Shown: positions 33,976-43,097 of the stretch, piece after piece
Layout of the letters: the number at the start of each line of letters is the position of its first letter
Position numbering within the stretch: position 1 is the first letter of the stretch
Assembly (NCBI GenBank): GCA_022071945.1
Contig: JAJVIN010000042.1
Coordinates: forward strand, 1-64,000
Source of the DNA: Thermoanaerobaculia bacterium
GTDB taxonomy: Bacteria > Acidobacteriota > Thermoanaerobaculia > UBA5066
DNA length: 64,000 nt
Direction: 5' to 3'
Position numbers and translations under genes: made by a program
The notes under the pieces: generated by a model
Database searches by the model: none
Seen by the model: the letters and a program-made list of their open reading frames with translations, nothing else
Told to the model about the DNA's origin: nothing

Positions 33976-34507
33976 GAACGCCCTCCTCGCTGGCCGAAAG
34001 GCCGAGGGCTGCCTTCTCGAGAAGAGGCGGCCCTTTCCAGGGTATGCCTGGCGCAGAGTACCAGACATCCCCGAGGGCGCGAGGACGTGATCGGAGGGAG
34101 TCCGAGCGGGTGTGTTTACGCGGCCGAGCCAGATGAGGAATCCCAGATTGCTGGAGCCGAGTCGGGAAATGTCCGGGAAGATGGAGGGAAGCGATCTCGC
34201 GTCGAGATCGAACAACTGGACCGGCGGGGCCCCGTACTGATCGACCGCGGTCGTCGGGATCCACCTCCGCTCGCCGGTCGCATCGTCCGGTCCGCCGAGA
34301 GCGAGCAGAGGGAGCCTCGGAGAGCGCTGCCGCCAGTGTGTTCGTCTCGAGGGTCCGAGACATCTCGACTCTCCTTGCCGAGACTCCATGGTGTATGAAG
34401 CAAAGACGCAGTGCCACCTGATTGGTTTACAGATCCTGCCGGGCGGCGGGCAAGAAGACGGTTCGGTCTGCCGGGGGCGAGGCGCGAGGGGCAGCCGGAC
34501 ATCTCCG
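33976..34507. other. 532-bp region without a convincing gene
   Basis: All six frames were looked at. The - strand frame continuous with the radical SAM gene stays open back to 34389 and has some plausible stretches (such as SLPSIFPDISRLGSSNLGF), but it lacks a start with a ribosome site and is more likely leader. No hairpin terminator or RNA gene was recognised. The promoter of the radical SAM gene should lie here. Confidence 0.35.
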
Positions 34508-36193
34508 TCAGGGAAACGCGCCGGTCGTGAATCCGGGGCTGTAGAGGTCCCAGGTGGCGGGTAGTCCCAGGGTCTCGGGCGTTACCACGGTCTCGAAATC
34601 GGATTCGGTCAGGCGAGCCATCAAGGACGGGTGGACGGCCCGGCGGATGACAGATTTGCCGTCCTTAGTCACGTGCGAGTACGTCCAGTAGCGGCCAGCC
34701 GGCTCGTCGAAATGACCACTTCCGACGCCCCCTGTCCCGGCCGTCAAGTCTCCGGTCTTGATGTACGTGCCTCTCAGAACGCTCGACGTCCAGACCGAGA
34801 GCGACGCGCCATGAGAGACGTAGACGACCCACGCCTTTCCGTCGAAGAAAACGTCGGGATCCGAGGCCGTCCGGTAGTTCTCGGAAGTCCCGACCGTCAC
34901 GTGCAGGCGGGCTCCAGTGTCGATGGAGAAGCTCTGGCCGTCGCTTCCCTCGACCTCGGTTGCCGACGCGATCTGCTTCACGCAGGAAGGGGCCTCAGGA
35001 GGACATCCCGCCGGGTCTCCGCCCAGGATCCCAGGGAGGTAGAAGAGCACGATCCGTCCGTTCTCGTCGAGGACGGGCGAGGGATCGACGAAGCCCGAGC
35101 CGCCTGGATCACCCTGCAGCGACACCGCGACCGGAGGGTCCAGCTTGCCCGTGTCGAGGTGAAAACGGGTCAGCTCTCCGGGTGTGAAGAGATACAGCGT
35201 GTTCCCGCGCCGGACGGCGTCCGGCACGGAGCCGCGGTACGAGACGAAGCCCGGGACCGGAGTGAACGAACGCCCGTCCGTGCTCTGGGCGAGGAGCACC
35301 CTGTGATTGCGAGGGTCGCGGCAGTCGCTCGTCCCCGGTTCACAGGCGTGAAGCGGCATCACGAACCTCTGGAGCGCGACAGCCCCCTCGGATTGCCCAT
35401 CCGTGGCCTCGGCCAGTACGAAGGACCCATCGCCGGTCTCGTTGTCGATCTCCGTGGCGTAAACGAAGACGGGCGCGGGAACGCGGCAGCATCCCGCCGC
35501 GGGGCAACCGCAGACATCGGAGTCCCTCTTCGCGACAACGGAGACCACTGCGCCGCTCCCGTCCAGGATTCCCGGGGAAAGGTCGTTCAGCTGGATGTGG
35601 CCGAGCGGCGGAAGATCGAGCCTCTCGCTTCTCTCGGACAGCCTTCCGTCGAGATCCCGGACGGAGATCTCGATCGTCGCGGCTCTCTGTCCGGGGTTGA
35701 AGGCCCCCAGGGTCATCCTCCTCGAGCCCGTTCCGCTCGTCCCGGAGAGGAGGAGATATCCGTTCGAAACGGCCTTCGCTTCGGGCACCGCCGGAACGGC
35801 GACGCCATAACGTCCTCCACTCGGTGAAGGAGTGGATGTCCTGGATGTCGTCCAGAACGGGCCATCTCCGCGGAGACGGAGGGCACCCGAGCCGGTTCCC
35901 CCGAGAAGGGAGCCGACGACATCGGAAATCGTCGTACCGTGGGCCGCCTGCAAGTCCAGGGTCTTCGCCTTCTGACTTCCCGGAATACCTGACTCGAAGA
36001 ACGTGACCTCGAGGCGCACGGGCCGGTCCGGCGACGGGTTCCAGAGCGTCATGTCCGTCGACCACATCGTCCCCTGGAGTCCCGGTGCGTGGGCGGCGGC
36101 GGGAATGAAGACGACATGCTCGGCGCCTTTGGCCCGGACAGGCGAAAGGAGAGCGGCGGCAGCAATCAGGGCCGGAACGAGAGACACGTTCAT
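34508..36193 (-). CDS. exported protein: shared module plus sialidase/GH43-like propeller
   Basis: 561 aa. ATG 36193 is chosen because it overlaps the upstream stop (ATGA), has GGAGGA nearby and starts a signal peptide (MNVSLVPALIAAAALLSP). Residues about 30-275 are one copy of the shared beta-rich module, ending ATEIDNETGDGSFVLAE and containing a cysteine cluster (CGCPAAGCC). Residues about 285-555 look like a five-bladed propeller with repeated strands such as DPSPVLDENGRIVLFYLPG and DPDVFFDGKAWVVYVSHG, as in glycosidase-like carbohydrate-binding propellers. Catalytic residues could not be assigned. It is the last gene of the four-gene operon beginning at 42988. Confidence 0.8.
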   Translation of the reverse strand: MNVSLVPALIAAAALLSPVRAKGAEHVVFIPAAAHAPGLQGTMWSTDMTLWNPSPDRPVRLEVTFFESGIPGSQKAKTLDLQAAHGTTISDVVGSLLGGTGSGALRLRGDGPFWTTSRTSTPSPSGGRYGVAVPAVPEAKAVSNGYLLLSGTSGTGSRRMTLGAFNPGQRAATIEISVRDLDGRLSERSERLDLPPLGHIQLNDLSPGILDGSGAVVSVVAKRDSDVCGCPAAGCCRVPAPVFVYATEIDNETGDGSFVLAEATDGQSEGAVALQRFVMPLHACEPGTSDCRDPRNHRVLLAQSTDGRSFTPVPGFVSYRGSVPDAVRRGNTLYLFTPGELTRFHLDTGKLDPPVAVSLQGDPGGSGFVDPSPVLDENGRIVLFYLPGILGGDPAGCPPEAPSCVKQIASATEVEGSDGQSFSIDTGARLHVTVGTSENYRTASDPDVFFDGKAWVVYVSHGASLSVWTSSVLRGTYIKTGDLTAGTGGVGSGHFDEPAGRYWTYSHVTKDGKSVIRRAVHPSLMARLTESDFETVVTPETLGLPATWDLYSPGFTTGAFP

Positions 36194-38046
36194 CCTCGAC
36201 TTCCTCCAGGAAGACATGGAGGGAACCCCGGCTTTCTTACATTCGCCGGCGTCTCCGTTCTCCGTGAGGGAGTAGGGCTGGGACTGAGGGCCTCCGTGGG
36301 GGCTCTCCCTTTCATGACGCGGTAGCGGCCAGCGGCGAGAACGCCGAGATCCTGGACGGTTCCGTCGGGCCACATCACGGAGACTCTCGCGCTCGTCGAC
36401 GGCCCGAGCCCGAAGTGGAGCGGGGTCCACGAACCGCTGGCGTAAGACTGCACCACGAAGAAGTCCTTCTCGATGCGCCATTCAGCAATGTCGACGGTCA
36501 CGCGCGTGCCGAGAACGGTCCGGCCGTCTCCCGAGGCCACCGGGAGGATCTCGAGGGAACTCCCGCCCTGGTGAGAGTTCTTCAGCACGATCCCGCCCCG
36601 GTCAATCGCGTTGAGCACGAGATCGAGACGCCCGTCGCCATCGAGATCACCGGCCGAAAGACCTCTCCCGACGGTGACGAGCCGCCCGAGATCGCCCGCG
36701 ACGGCCGAGACGTCGCGGAACTTCGGGCCGCCCGGCTCGCTCTCGTTGTGGAAGAGAAGCTGCCTCTGCGCATAGCTCCTCTCTCCCGCCGCGAAGTTCT
36801 TCGCAACCGGGTTGAACCACTGGGAGACCACGGTCCAGAATCTCGAGAGGATCTGCCCGTTGGTGACCATCAAGTCATCCCGGCCGTCATTGTCGTAGTC
36901 GACAGCCACTGTCCCCCATCCGACCAGCGGGATCGAGGGGTCCGCGTCTCCGCCAAAGGCGGGCCGCTCGGCCTGTTCGAACACCTGGCCCTCGACATTC
37001 CTCAGGAGCGTGTTCGGCTCGTTGGCGTAGTTCGTGACGAAGAGGTCCGGCCTGCCATCCCCGTCGAGATCCGTGGCGGCGAGTCCCATGCCGCTCCGGG
37101 TACGCTTTCCGAACGCAGTCGGCCCTTCCTGAGGATAGCCCGTCCCCGTCTCCTCGGAGACATCTCGAAACGTACCGGTTCCCTCGTTGTGAAGAAGGGT
37201 GTTCCTCCACTGGTCGTTGGAGATGTAGAGATCCGTTCTTCCGTCTCTGTCGTAGTCAACGGCCGCGATGCCAATTGTCTTCGAACCGGGATCGGCGGCG
37301 CTCCACTCGGCCGTCGCGTCGCGCCACTTCCAGCCGCCGAGCCCCAGGAGGAAGAGATTGTCCTGTCCACTGTACTCGTCGGGCGTCTTGAAGGCCGTGG
37401 CCGGGAGCTTGCTCTCGCGTTCGGGATCCGTGTCGAGATAGTGGCCGATGTAGATGTCGACGATTCCGTCTCCGTTGGCGTCGAGGGCCGCCATGCCGAT
37501 CGCGAACCGCCCGCTTTCGAGTCCCGTGTTCTCGACTTTCGTGAACGTCCCGTTTCCCTCGTTTCGCCAGACCGAGTTTCGCTCGCCCGCATTGGCCACG
37601 ATGAGGTCCACGTCCCCGTCCGAATCGAGGTCGGCGAAGAGAGCCCCGATCCCCCAGCCGCAGGCCCGGATGCCAGAACGTTCCGTGATGTCCTCGAAGG
37701 TGCCGTCGCCCCTTCCGCGGTAGAGGCGGGAACAGCGCCCGAGCGGCTGGGTGCCCCCGCTCTTCCGGTACTGCTTGGCGTTCTTGACTTGCTGAACGAA
37801 GAAGACGTCGAGGACTCCATCCGCGTCCACGTCGGCGAGCGCCGCTCCGCCTCCCATGGTCGGGATCAACTTTCCGTCCATGAAGTCACCGCGGAATCGG
37901 AAGCAGATTCCGGACTGAGGGGTCACGTCGCGGTAGAGATCGCCCGACACGGACTTCCGGGCCGAGCGCTCTGTCCCGAGGATGAGGGCACAGCCGGATT
38001 GGCTGACGGCGAAGAGCGCGAGGGTGGCGAGGATCCATCGCCTCAC
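36190..38046 (-). CDS. CRTAC1-type exported FG-GAP/ASPIC-UnbV protein
   Basis: 618 aa from GTG 38046, set by the GTGA overlap with the upstream gene. The N-terminal hydrophobic segment ends at SQSGCALILG, suggesting a lipoprotein. Seven FG-GAP/VCBS repeats carry Ca-binding loops such as DVDADGVLD, DLDSDGDVD, DANGDGIVD and DLDGDGRLD, predicting a beta-propeller stabilised by calcium. The C-terminal ASPIC/UnbV part contains SYASGSWTPLHFGLG and WPDGTVQDLGVL. It shares its layout with the protein encoded directly upstream and is probably an extracellular binding or adhesion protein; no enzyme activity is evident. Confidence 0.88.
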   Translation of the reverse strand: MRRWILATLALFAVSQSGCALILGTERSARKSVSGDLYRDVTPQSGICFRFRGDFMDGKLIPTMGGGAALADVDADGVLDVFFVQQVKNAKQYRKSGGTQPLGRCSRLYRGRGDGTFEDITERSGIRACGWGIGALFADLDSDGDVDLIVANAGERNSVWRNEGNGTFTKVENTGLESGRFAIGMAALDANGDGIVDIYIGHYLDTDPERESKLPATAFKTPDEYSGQDNLFLLGLGGWKWRDATAEWSAADPGSKTIGIAAVDYDRDGRTDLYISNDQWRNTLLHNEGTGTFRDVSEETGTGYPQEGPTAFGKRTRSGMGLAATDLDGDGRPDLFVTNYANEPNTLLRNVEGQVFEQAERPAFGGDADPSIPLVGWGTVAVDYDNDGRDDLMVTNGQILSRFWTVVSQWFNPVAKNFAAGERSYAQRQLLFHNESEPGGPKFRDVSAVAGDLGRLVTVGRGLSAGDLDGDGRLDLVLNAIDRGGIVLKNSHQGGSSLEILPVASGDGRTVLGTRVTVDIAEWRIEKDFFVVQSYASGSWTPLHFGLGPSTSARVSVMWPDGTVQDLGVLAAGRYRVMKGRAPTEALSPSPTPSRRTETPANVRKPGFPPCLPGGSRG

Positions 38047-39797
38047 GGCCGCGCCCCGCGCGGCTTCTCGGAAGCTGTCCGGCGGAATTCCCGAAGCGGC
38101 AGCAACTCGCCGTCCCGGAGCGTGTAGAGGCGGCCGCCCGCGACGTTCTCGAAGGTGAAACGAGGCTCCGAGGCCCCCGGCGGGATGACTTCGATCTTGT
38201 CCGCCACGCCGTTCTTCCCGAGGCCGAAGTGGAGCGGGACCCACGCCCCCGAGGCGTACGACGGCCGGAGGATGAACTCCTGCATCTGCCGTCTTCCGCC
38301 GGCCCGGACGATGACCTTCGTCCCGATCGCCGTCCGGTGGTCGCGGCCGGCGGCCGGGAGGATCTCGATTGCGCGCGAACCTGGGTTTTCGGTCCTGTTG
38401 AGCATCAGCCGCGCGCCGCCCGAAATCGCGGCGATGGCAAGGTCGAGCCTTCCATCTCCGTCGACATCACCCACCCCGAGGCCTCGGGCGGAGAGCTTCA
38501 GCTCCCCAAAGTCACCTGCCCCGGCGGAGACGTCCTCGAATCGACCTCCGCCCGTATTGTGAAAGAGTTGAGGGTGCTGCCGGAAGCTCCGCTCCCCGCG
38601 GCCGTAGAAGGCCGAATTGCGCTTGTTGAAGAGCGAGCCCAGAAAAGTGATGAACCTCGGGGCCAGGTGCCCCGAGACGGCCACGAGGTCCTGCCAGCCG
38701 TCGTCGTCCAGGTCGGCGAAGTCCGTGCCCCACTGAACGGGCGGAGTCGAGGGAGCGGCGAGTCCCGCGCTCGCCGCGGCCTCCTCGAAGAGGACGCCAT
38801 CGACATTCTGGTAGAGCGAGATGGGCTCTCCCGCGAAGTTGGTCACGGCGACGTCGGGGTGGCCGTCCCCGTTCGGATCTCCGATCGCGATCCCCATCCC
38901 GGCCCGCGCCTGGGTCTCTTCCCGCTTGCCGGCTCCGGTCTCCTCCGTGGCGTTCTCGAAGGACCCGTCTCCTCTGTTGCGGTAGAAGACGTTCGTCACG
39001 CGATCGTTCGTGATGTAGAGGTCGAGATCCCCGTCGAGGTCGAAGTCGAAAAGGACGGCGGCCATCCCCTTGCTCTCGTGAGCCGCCACGCCCGCGCGGG
39101 CGGTGCCGTCCTCGAACCGGCCATCCTCCTTCTGGAGATACAGGACGGGAGCCTGGCCGCCATAGTCGTCGGGCAACCTCAGCTGCATGCTGGGAAAGGA
39201 CTTCTCCCGCGCATAGTCAGTGTCGAGGTAGTTGACGGCATAGACGTCCACGCGTCCGTCGCCATTGACGTCGCCGGCCGCGAGCCCCACCGCGAACCCG
39301 GTCGCGTTGAGACCTCGCTCCCGGGCGGCTTCCTCGAATCTCCCGCCGAGGTTGTGAAAATAGGATGTCTTGCCGGCGCCCGTGACCAGAAGGTCTGGCA
39401 ACCCGTCGGAATCGACGTCGGCCCAGTGGGCCCCCATCGTCCAGCCGCAGGCTCGGATTCCGGCCTTCTCCGTCGTGTTCTCGAATGTCCCGTCCCCGTG
39501 GTTGCGAAACAGCATCCCGCATGGCCCCTCCGAGGGCCTCTCGCCATGCGCGACCGACCCCGTGAAGAAGAGGTCGAGAAAGCCGTCTCCGTCGTAGTCG
39601 GCCATCCCGACACCGCCGCCCATGGTCGCGAGCATGCGGCCCCGCTTCAAGTCGGTGCGGAACTCGAAGTCGAGGCCGGCCGCCCGTGTCGCGTCCAGAA
39701 ACGTCATTCCCCCTCTTCTCGCGGCGTGGCCCGTTGCCGTCAGAAGAGCCGCCGCAACCAGGGTCGCGGCGACCGAGCTCGAGATCCGTGACCTCAC
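38043..39797 (-). CDS. CRTAC1-type exported FG-GAP/ASPIC-UnbV protein, paralogue of the next gene
   Basis: 584 aa from GTG 39797, which overlaps the upstream stop in GTGA. A signal peptide (RISSSVAATLVAAALLTA, cleavage near GHA) is followed by seven Ca-binding FG-GAP loops (DYDGDGFLD, DVDSDGLPD, DVNGDGRVD, DFDLDGDLD, DPNGDGHPD, DLDDDGWQD, DVDGDGRLD). The ASPIC/UnbV C-terminus includes SYASGAWVPLHFGLG. Shared phrases with the downstream protein (ATMGGGVGMADYDGDG versus PTMGGGAALADVDADG; NYLDTD versus HYLDTD) show a tandem duplication. It was secreted or retained on the surface by inference from the signal peptide. Confidence 0.88.
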   Translation of the reverse strand: MRSRISSSVAATLVAAALLTATGHAARRGGMTFLDATRAAGLDFEFRTDLKRGRMLATMGGGVGMADYDGDGFLDLFFTGSVAHGERPSEGPCGMLFRNHGDGTFENTTEKAGIRACGWTMGAHWADVDSDGLPDLLVTGAGKTSYFHNLGGRFEEAARERGLNATGFAVGLAAGDVNGDGRVDVYAVNYLDTDYAREKSFPSMQLRLPDDYGGQAPVLYLQKEDGRFEDGTARAGVAAHESKGMAAVLFDFDLDGDLDLYITNDRVTNVFYRNRGDGSFENATEETGAGKREETQARAGMGIAIGDPNGDGHPDVAVTNFAGEPISLYQNVDGVLFEEAAASAGLAAPSTPPVQWGTDFADLDDDGWQDLVAVSGHLAPRFITFLGSLFNKRNSAFYGRGERSFRQHPQLFHNTGGGRFEDVSAGAGDFGELKLSARGLGVGDVDGDGRLDLAIAAISGGARLMLNRTENPGSRAIEILPAAGRDHRTAIGTKVIVRAGGRRQMQEFILRPSYASGAWVPLHFGLGKNGVADKIEVIPPGASEPRFTFENVAGGRLYTLRDGELLPLREFRRTASEKPRGARP

Positions 39798-42700
39798 GGC
39801 CGCTTCCCGTTCTTGACGGAGTTCCAGAAGGCCTCGGGGCCGGCGGGCCGCGTCATCCACTCCCGTAGAAACGCGGCATCCGGATGACGCTCCGTTTCTG
39901 GGTAGGGATAGGCGGACATCGCGTGGAACGGCCAGGGTTCGACAGTCTGCCCCGTGACGGTGTTCTTGTCGAAGTCCTTGTCCCAGCCGTCCGATACCAG
40001 GATCCAGTCGCGCCGCCACCCGGGTCTCAGCGGAGGGAGTCCGGATGCGTCGTATTCGATCCGGATCGAGTCGCCTCCCTGGAAGACCACGTAGCGGTCG
40101 TCGGTTCTTTCGAGGAGTTCCGTGACACCGCCGAGCCGCGTCAGCATCCCCGGAACGTCCTGCCACTTCGGGAAGGGCTCGACGTCATCGTGAACGAAGA
40201 CCTCCGGTCCGTCCGCCGTCTCGCGCCGCATCCGCGAGAACCCGCGCAGCGACAGTTCGGCTCTCGCTGGCTTCAGAGAGTGCGTCACGACGGCGACGGG
40301 AGGATCGTTGACGGTGACGAAGATCCGGTCCCAGAAGACGGCCATGGTCGTCCGGATGCGGACCCTCGGATCCGCGGGGTCGAGAAGTCCCGTGAGATCG
40401 ACCGGCATCGTCTTGCTCTTGCCAGCCGGGAATCCGAACGAGGGCATCGCGGCTTTCCACCCGCCCTTTCCGTCCGGAATCTCGAGCAGGGGAGGGAAAT
40501 GCGGTATGTCCCCGCGCTGTGAAAGAGCGACATTGATCGACGTGTCGGTGTAGAAGATCCAGCCCGAAAGGAACAGGACGACACGGTCCGTTGCCGTCAC
40601 CGGCCCGAGGTCGAGGACGAGAGAGTGCTCGCGCCGGACTCCCTGGTAGTGCGTTTCGGGCCCAGGGCTGACATGGACCTTGTCGGGGAACCGCAGCGCA
40701 TCGAGAACGTCCGTCGCCACGCGATCCACCACGGACGTTGCCGATCTGGGAGGCCGCCCATGGGCCACCGTGAAGAGCTTTCGCTCGAGCGGTTCGATCG
40801 TCATTCGCTCATTGGGCACGACCATCGTTCCCTCGGGATGGTCGACGGCCATCAATGTGGCCTCGTCGAGGTAGGTCACCTCCCACAGTTCCTCGGTGTA
40901 GTCGATGACGAGCCGGCCGGCCGGGTCCGGCTGAAGCTGGGACCGGTCGATGTAGAGCCACTCTCGCGTGTCGGCCCCGGCCAGGTGGACCCCATCGTAA
41001 AGGAGGCCGAGAGGCGCCCGCCCGAGCGCGTCACTGACGAAGCTCCATTCCTCGGTCTTCCCGTTGAACGCGTACACGAACGGGCACGACCCCTTCAGCT
41101 GCTGCACTTCCTTGACAGTGGTTCGCCCTCTCACGTCGAGCTGGTTCTGAGGGACGCCGTTCGTGAAGAGGGTCCTCACGACGTCGGCCTTCGTCCGGGC
41201 GCCGATGCCGATCAGGAGCGGCTGGATTCCCACCGTGCGAGCGACGTAGAGATCACCCGCCTTCACCTCGACGAGGGATCCCACGCCGGCCTTGTTGACC
41301 TTCCCGGAGCCTGACTGAAGCCCTTCAAGGACGACGGTGACCCATCCATTCGCGTTCCCGCCGTCGTTCGTCAGGACGGAAACCTGTCCCTTTCGGGAGA
41401 CGACGAGATCGAGATCTCCATCGCCGTCGGCATCGGCGGCAAGAAGGCGATCCGCTGCTGAAGCGTTCTTCAAGACCGGCCAGTTCGTGAAGCCGGAGCC
41501 GTCGCGCCGAAACGCGGCGAGGCCGCCCGCGCCGGAGAGGATGGCGTCCGGGAAGCCGTCGTTGTCGAGATCCGCCAGGAGCACGGCCTCTGTGGAAAAA
41601 CCGGACGGGAGCTTCGAGAGGGCGCTGGGCGCTTCCGGTTCGAAGGAATCCCGTCCCTTGCCGATGAGGACCCTCGCGCCATCCCCGCCTCCCGCGAGAA
41701 GGTCGGGGAACCCGTCAGCGTTGAGGTCGGCGGCATCCACGCAGGTCACTCCCGAGGGGACGAGCTTCACATCGAGAAAGCGCCCCTGCCGCTTGTTGGA
41801 TCTCAGAGCGAGCGCGCCCTGAGACGTCACGCAGACGAGGTCGAGGTCGCCGTCCCGGTCGAAATCGGCCCCCTTGCAATCCGTGCTTCGAAAGGCCGGA
41901 TCTCCCGTCGTCGTGGTGACGTCCGAGAAAGACCCATCGAGATTGTTTCGAAGGAGCTTGTCGGGAGCCGGGGCGGCGTGAAGGTAGACGTCGAGATCCC
42001 CGTCGAGGTCGAAGTCGAGAAAGACGGCGCGGGAGTGGGGCGCGGGGATCGCGAAGAGGTCCGGTTTCCCCGAGTTGGAGAGGTCCACGCGGCGGAGGGT
42101 GACAGCGGGATCCTCCGCTTTTCCGCCCTCGCGGAAGGTGACCGGAATCGCGGCGCCCGGCCTGGGACTCAAAGCGGATTCCAGGGCGGGGCTGAACCTC
42201 TCGAGGGGGATGCCGGTGACGTTGGTGAAGAGTTCCTGGAGCGATTGCTGGTAGGCGGCGGAGGAGCGCAGGAGGTTCTCGAGGACCCGGACTTTCAACC
42301 CCGCGGTCTTGGCGTCTCCCTTGGCCAGGGCCGACTTGGCCTCCTCGAAGTACTGCCGGGGCTTCGGATCGGCCGTGGTGAGAAGGGCACCGGTTTCCTC
42401 GAGCAGCCTGGACACGGCGGGAGACGTCCCGGATTCCAGCTCGGCCAGGATGAGCTTCAGGCGGGCCGGAAGATTCGAACTCGACCGGCTGACTATCTCG
42501 GCCAGGGCCTTCTTCCGCGTCTCCTTCTGGGCGGGCGTGAGCTGTGGGAGGGACTCGACCGACCGGGCCAGGCGCCAGCGGGATTCGAGGTCCGTCGGGT
42601 CGGCGGCCGCCGCGCGGCCGAGAAGCGCGCGTGCTTCCTCGGGACGGTTCCTGGCCTCCTCGACGGCCGCCTGGACGGCGAGGAGGCCACCGCTCTCCGG

Positions 42701-42988
42701 AGAGAGCTTTCGCGCGCGGACAAGGAACGCCTCTGCCGTGGCGAGATCGTGTCCCCTCAAGGCGGCGATGGCGGCATTGGCGAGCGGCAGGGGCTCCTCG
42801 GGCACGAGGGCCGCGAGCTTCTCGAAGGTCTTGCGGGCGTCCGCGTGTTTTCCCTCCTCGAGCTCGGCGAGGCCCAGATTCCTGGCGGAGAGGACGCGGG
42901 AGGCTTTCTCCGGCGCGAGGGTGGGTGGAGGGGCCGCGAGTGACTGCAGAGAGACCGCGACAATGGCGAGGGCGGCGAGGGTCTTCAT
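39794..42988 (-). CDS. exported TPR plus FG-GAP plus UnbV protein, first gene of the operon
   Basis: 1064 aa from ATG 42988, which starts a signal peptide (MKTLAALAIVAVSLQSLA); a longer start at 43021 is possible and neither has a good ribosome site. Residues about 30-300 are tetratricopeptide-like helices (LAELEEGKHADARKTFEKLA). Residues about 310-560 hold FG-GAP repeats with loops such as DFDRDGDLD, DLDNDGFPD and DADGDGDLD. An UnbV-like segment follows (VGSLVEVKAG...VGIQPLLIGIG). The last 430 residues (from LKGSCPFVYAFNGKTEEW) form an unrecognised beta-rich domain. It heads four overlapping - strand genes, so the set is likely made together, perhaps as parts of one surface assembly. Confidence 0.85.
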   Translation of the reverse strand: MKTLAALAIVAVSLQSLAAPPPTLAPEKASRVLSARNLGLAELEEGKHADARKTFEKLAALVPEEPLPLANAAIAALRGHDLATAEAFLVRARKLSPESGGLLAVQAAVEEARNRPEEARALLGRAAAADPTDLESRWRLARSVESLPQLTPAQKETRKKALAEIVSRSSSNLPARLKLILAELESGTSPAVSRLLEETGALLTTADPKPRQYFEEAKSALAKGDAKTAGLKVRVLENLLRSSAAYQQSLQELFTNVTGIPLERFSPALESALSPRPGAAIPVTFREGGKAEDPAVTLRRVDLSNSGKPDLFAIPAPHSRAVFLDFDLDGDLDVYLHAAPAPDKLLRNNLDGSFSDVTTTTGDPAFRSTDCKGADFDRDGDLDLVCVTSQGALALRSNKRQGRFLDVKLVPSGVTCVDAADLNADGFPDLLAGGGDGARVLIGKGRDSFEPEAPSALSKLPSGFSTEAVLLADLDNDGFPDAILSGAGGLAAFRRDGSGFTNWPVLKNASAADRLLAADADGDGDLDLVVSRKGQVSVLTNDGGNANGWVTVVLEGLQSGSGKVNKAGVGSLVEVKAGDLYVARTVGIQPLLIGIGARTKADVVRTLFTNGVPQNQLDVRGRTTVKEVQQLKGSCPFVYAFNGKTEEWSFVSDALGRAPLGLLYDGVHLAGADTREWLYIDRSQLQPDPAGRLVIDYTEELWEVTYLDEATLMAVDHPEGTMVVPNERMTIEPLERKLFTVAHGRPPRSATSVVDRVATDVLDALRFPDKVHVSPGPETHYQGVRREHSLVLDLGPVTATDRVVLFLSGWIFYTDTSINVALSQRGDIPHFPPLLEIPDGKGGWKAAMPSFGFPAGKSKTMPVDLTGLLDPADPRVRIRTTMAVFWDRIFVTVNDPPVAVVTHSLKPARAELSLRGFSRMRRETADGPEVFVHDDVEPFPKWQDVPGMLTRLGGVTELLERTDDRYVVFQGGDSIRIEYDASGLPPLRPGWRRDWILVSDGWDKDFDKNTVTGQTVEPWPFHAMSAYPYPETERHPDAAFLREWMTRPAGPEAFWNSVKNGKRP

Positions 42989-43097
42989 CGGACAGCGGAT
43001 TGTCGCCGAGAACCGGTCCATCGGGAATCCGCGGACAGTCGAACCTCCTGGTCCTCGCGGTGCTGGGCTCTCCGGCTCTCACTTCTGATAGTCGAAG

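Noticed and set aside
33976-34389. N-terminal extension of the radical SAM protein
   Set aside because: The strong ribosome site at ATG 33975 and lack of any conserved domain upstream favour the shorter protein.
34116-34502. 128-codon - strand frame between the radical SAM and propeller genes
   Set aside because: Ser/Arg-rich composition, no ribosome site and no recognisable motif.
36415-38127. 570-codon + strand frame over the FG-GAP gene
   Set aside because: It is the complement of repeated Asp/Gly codons and has no coding character of its own.
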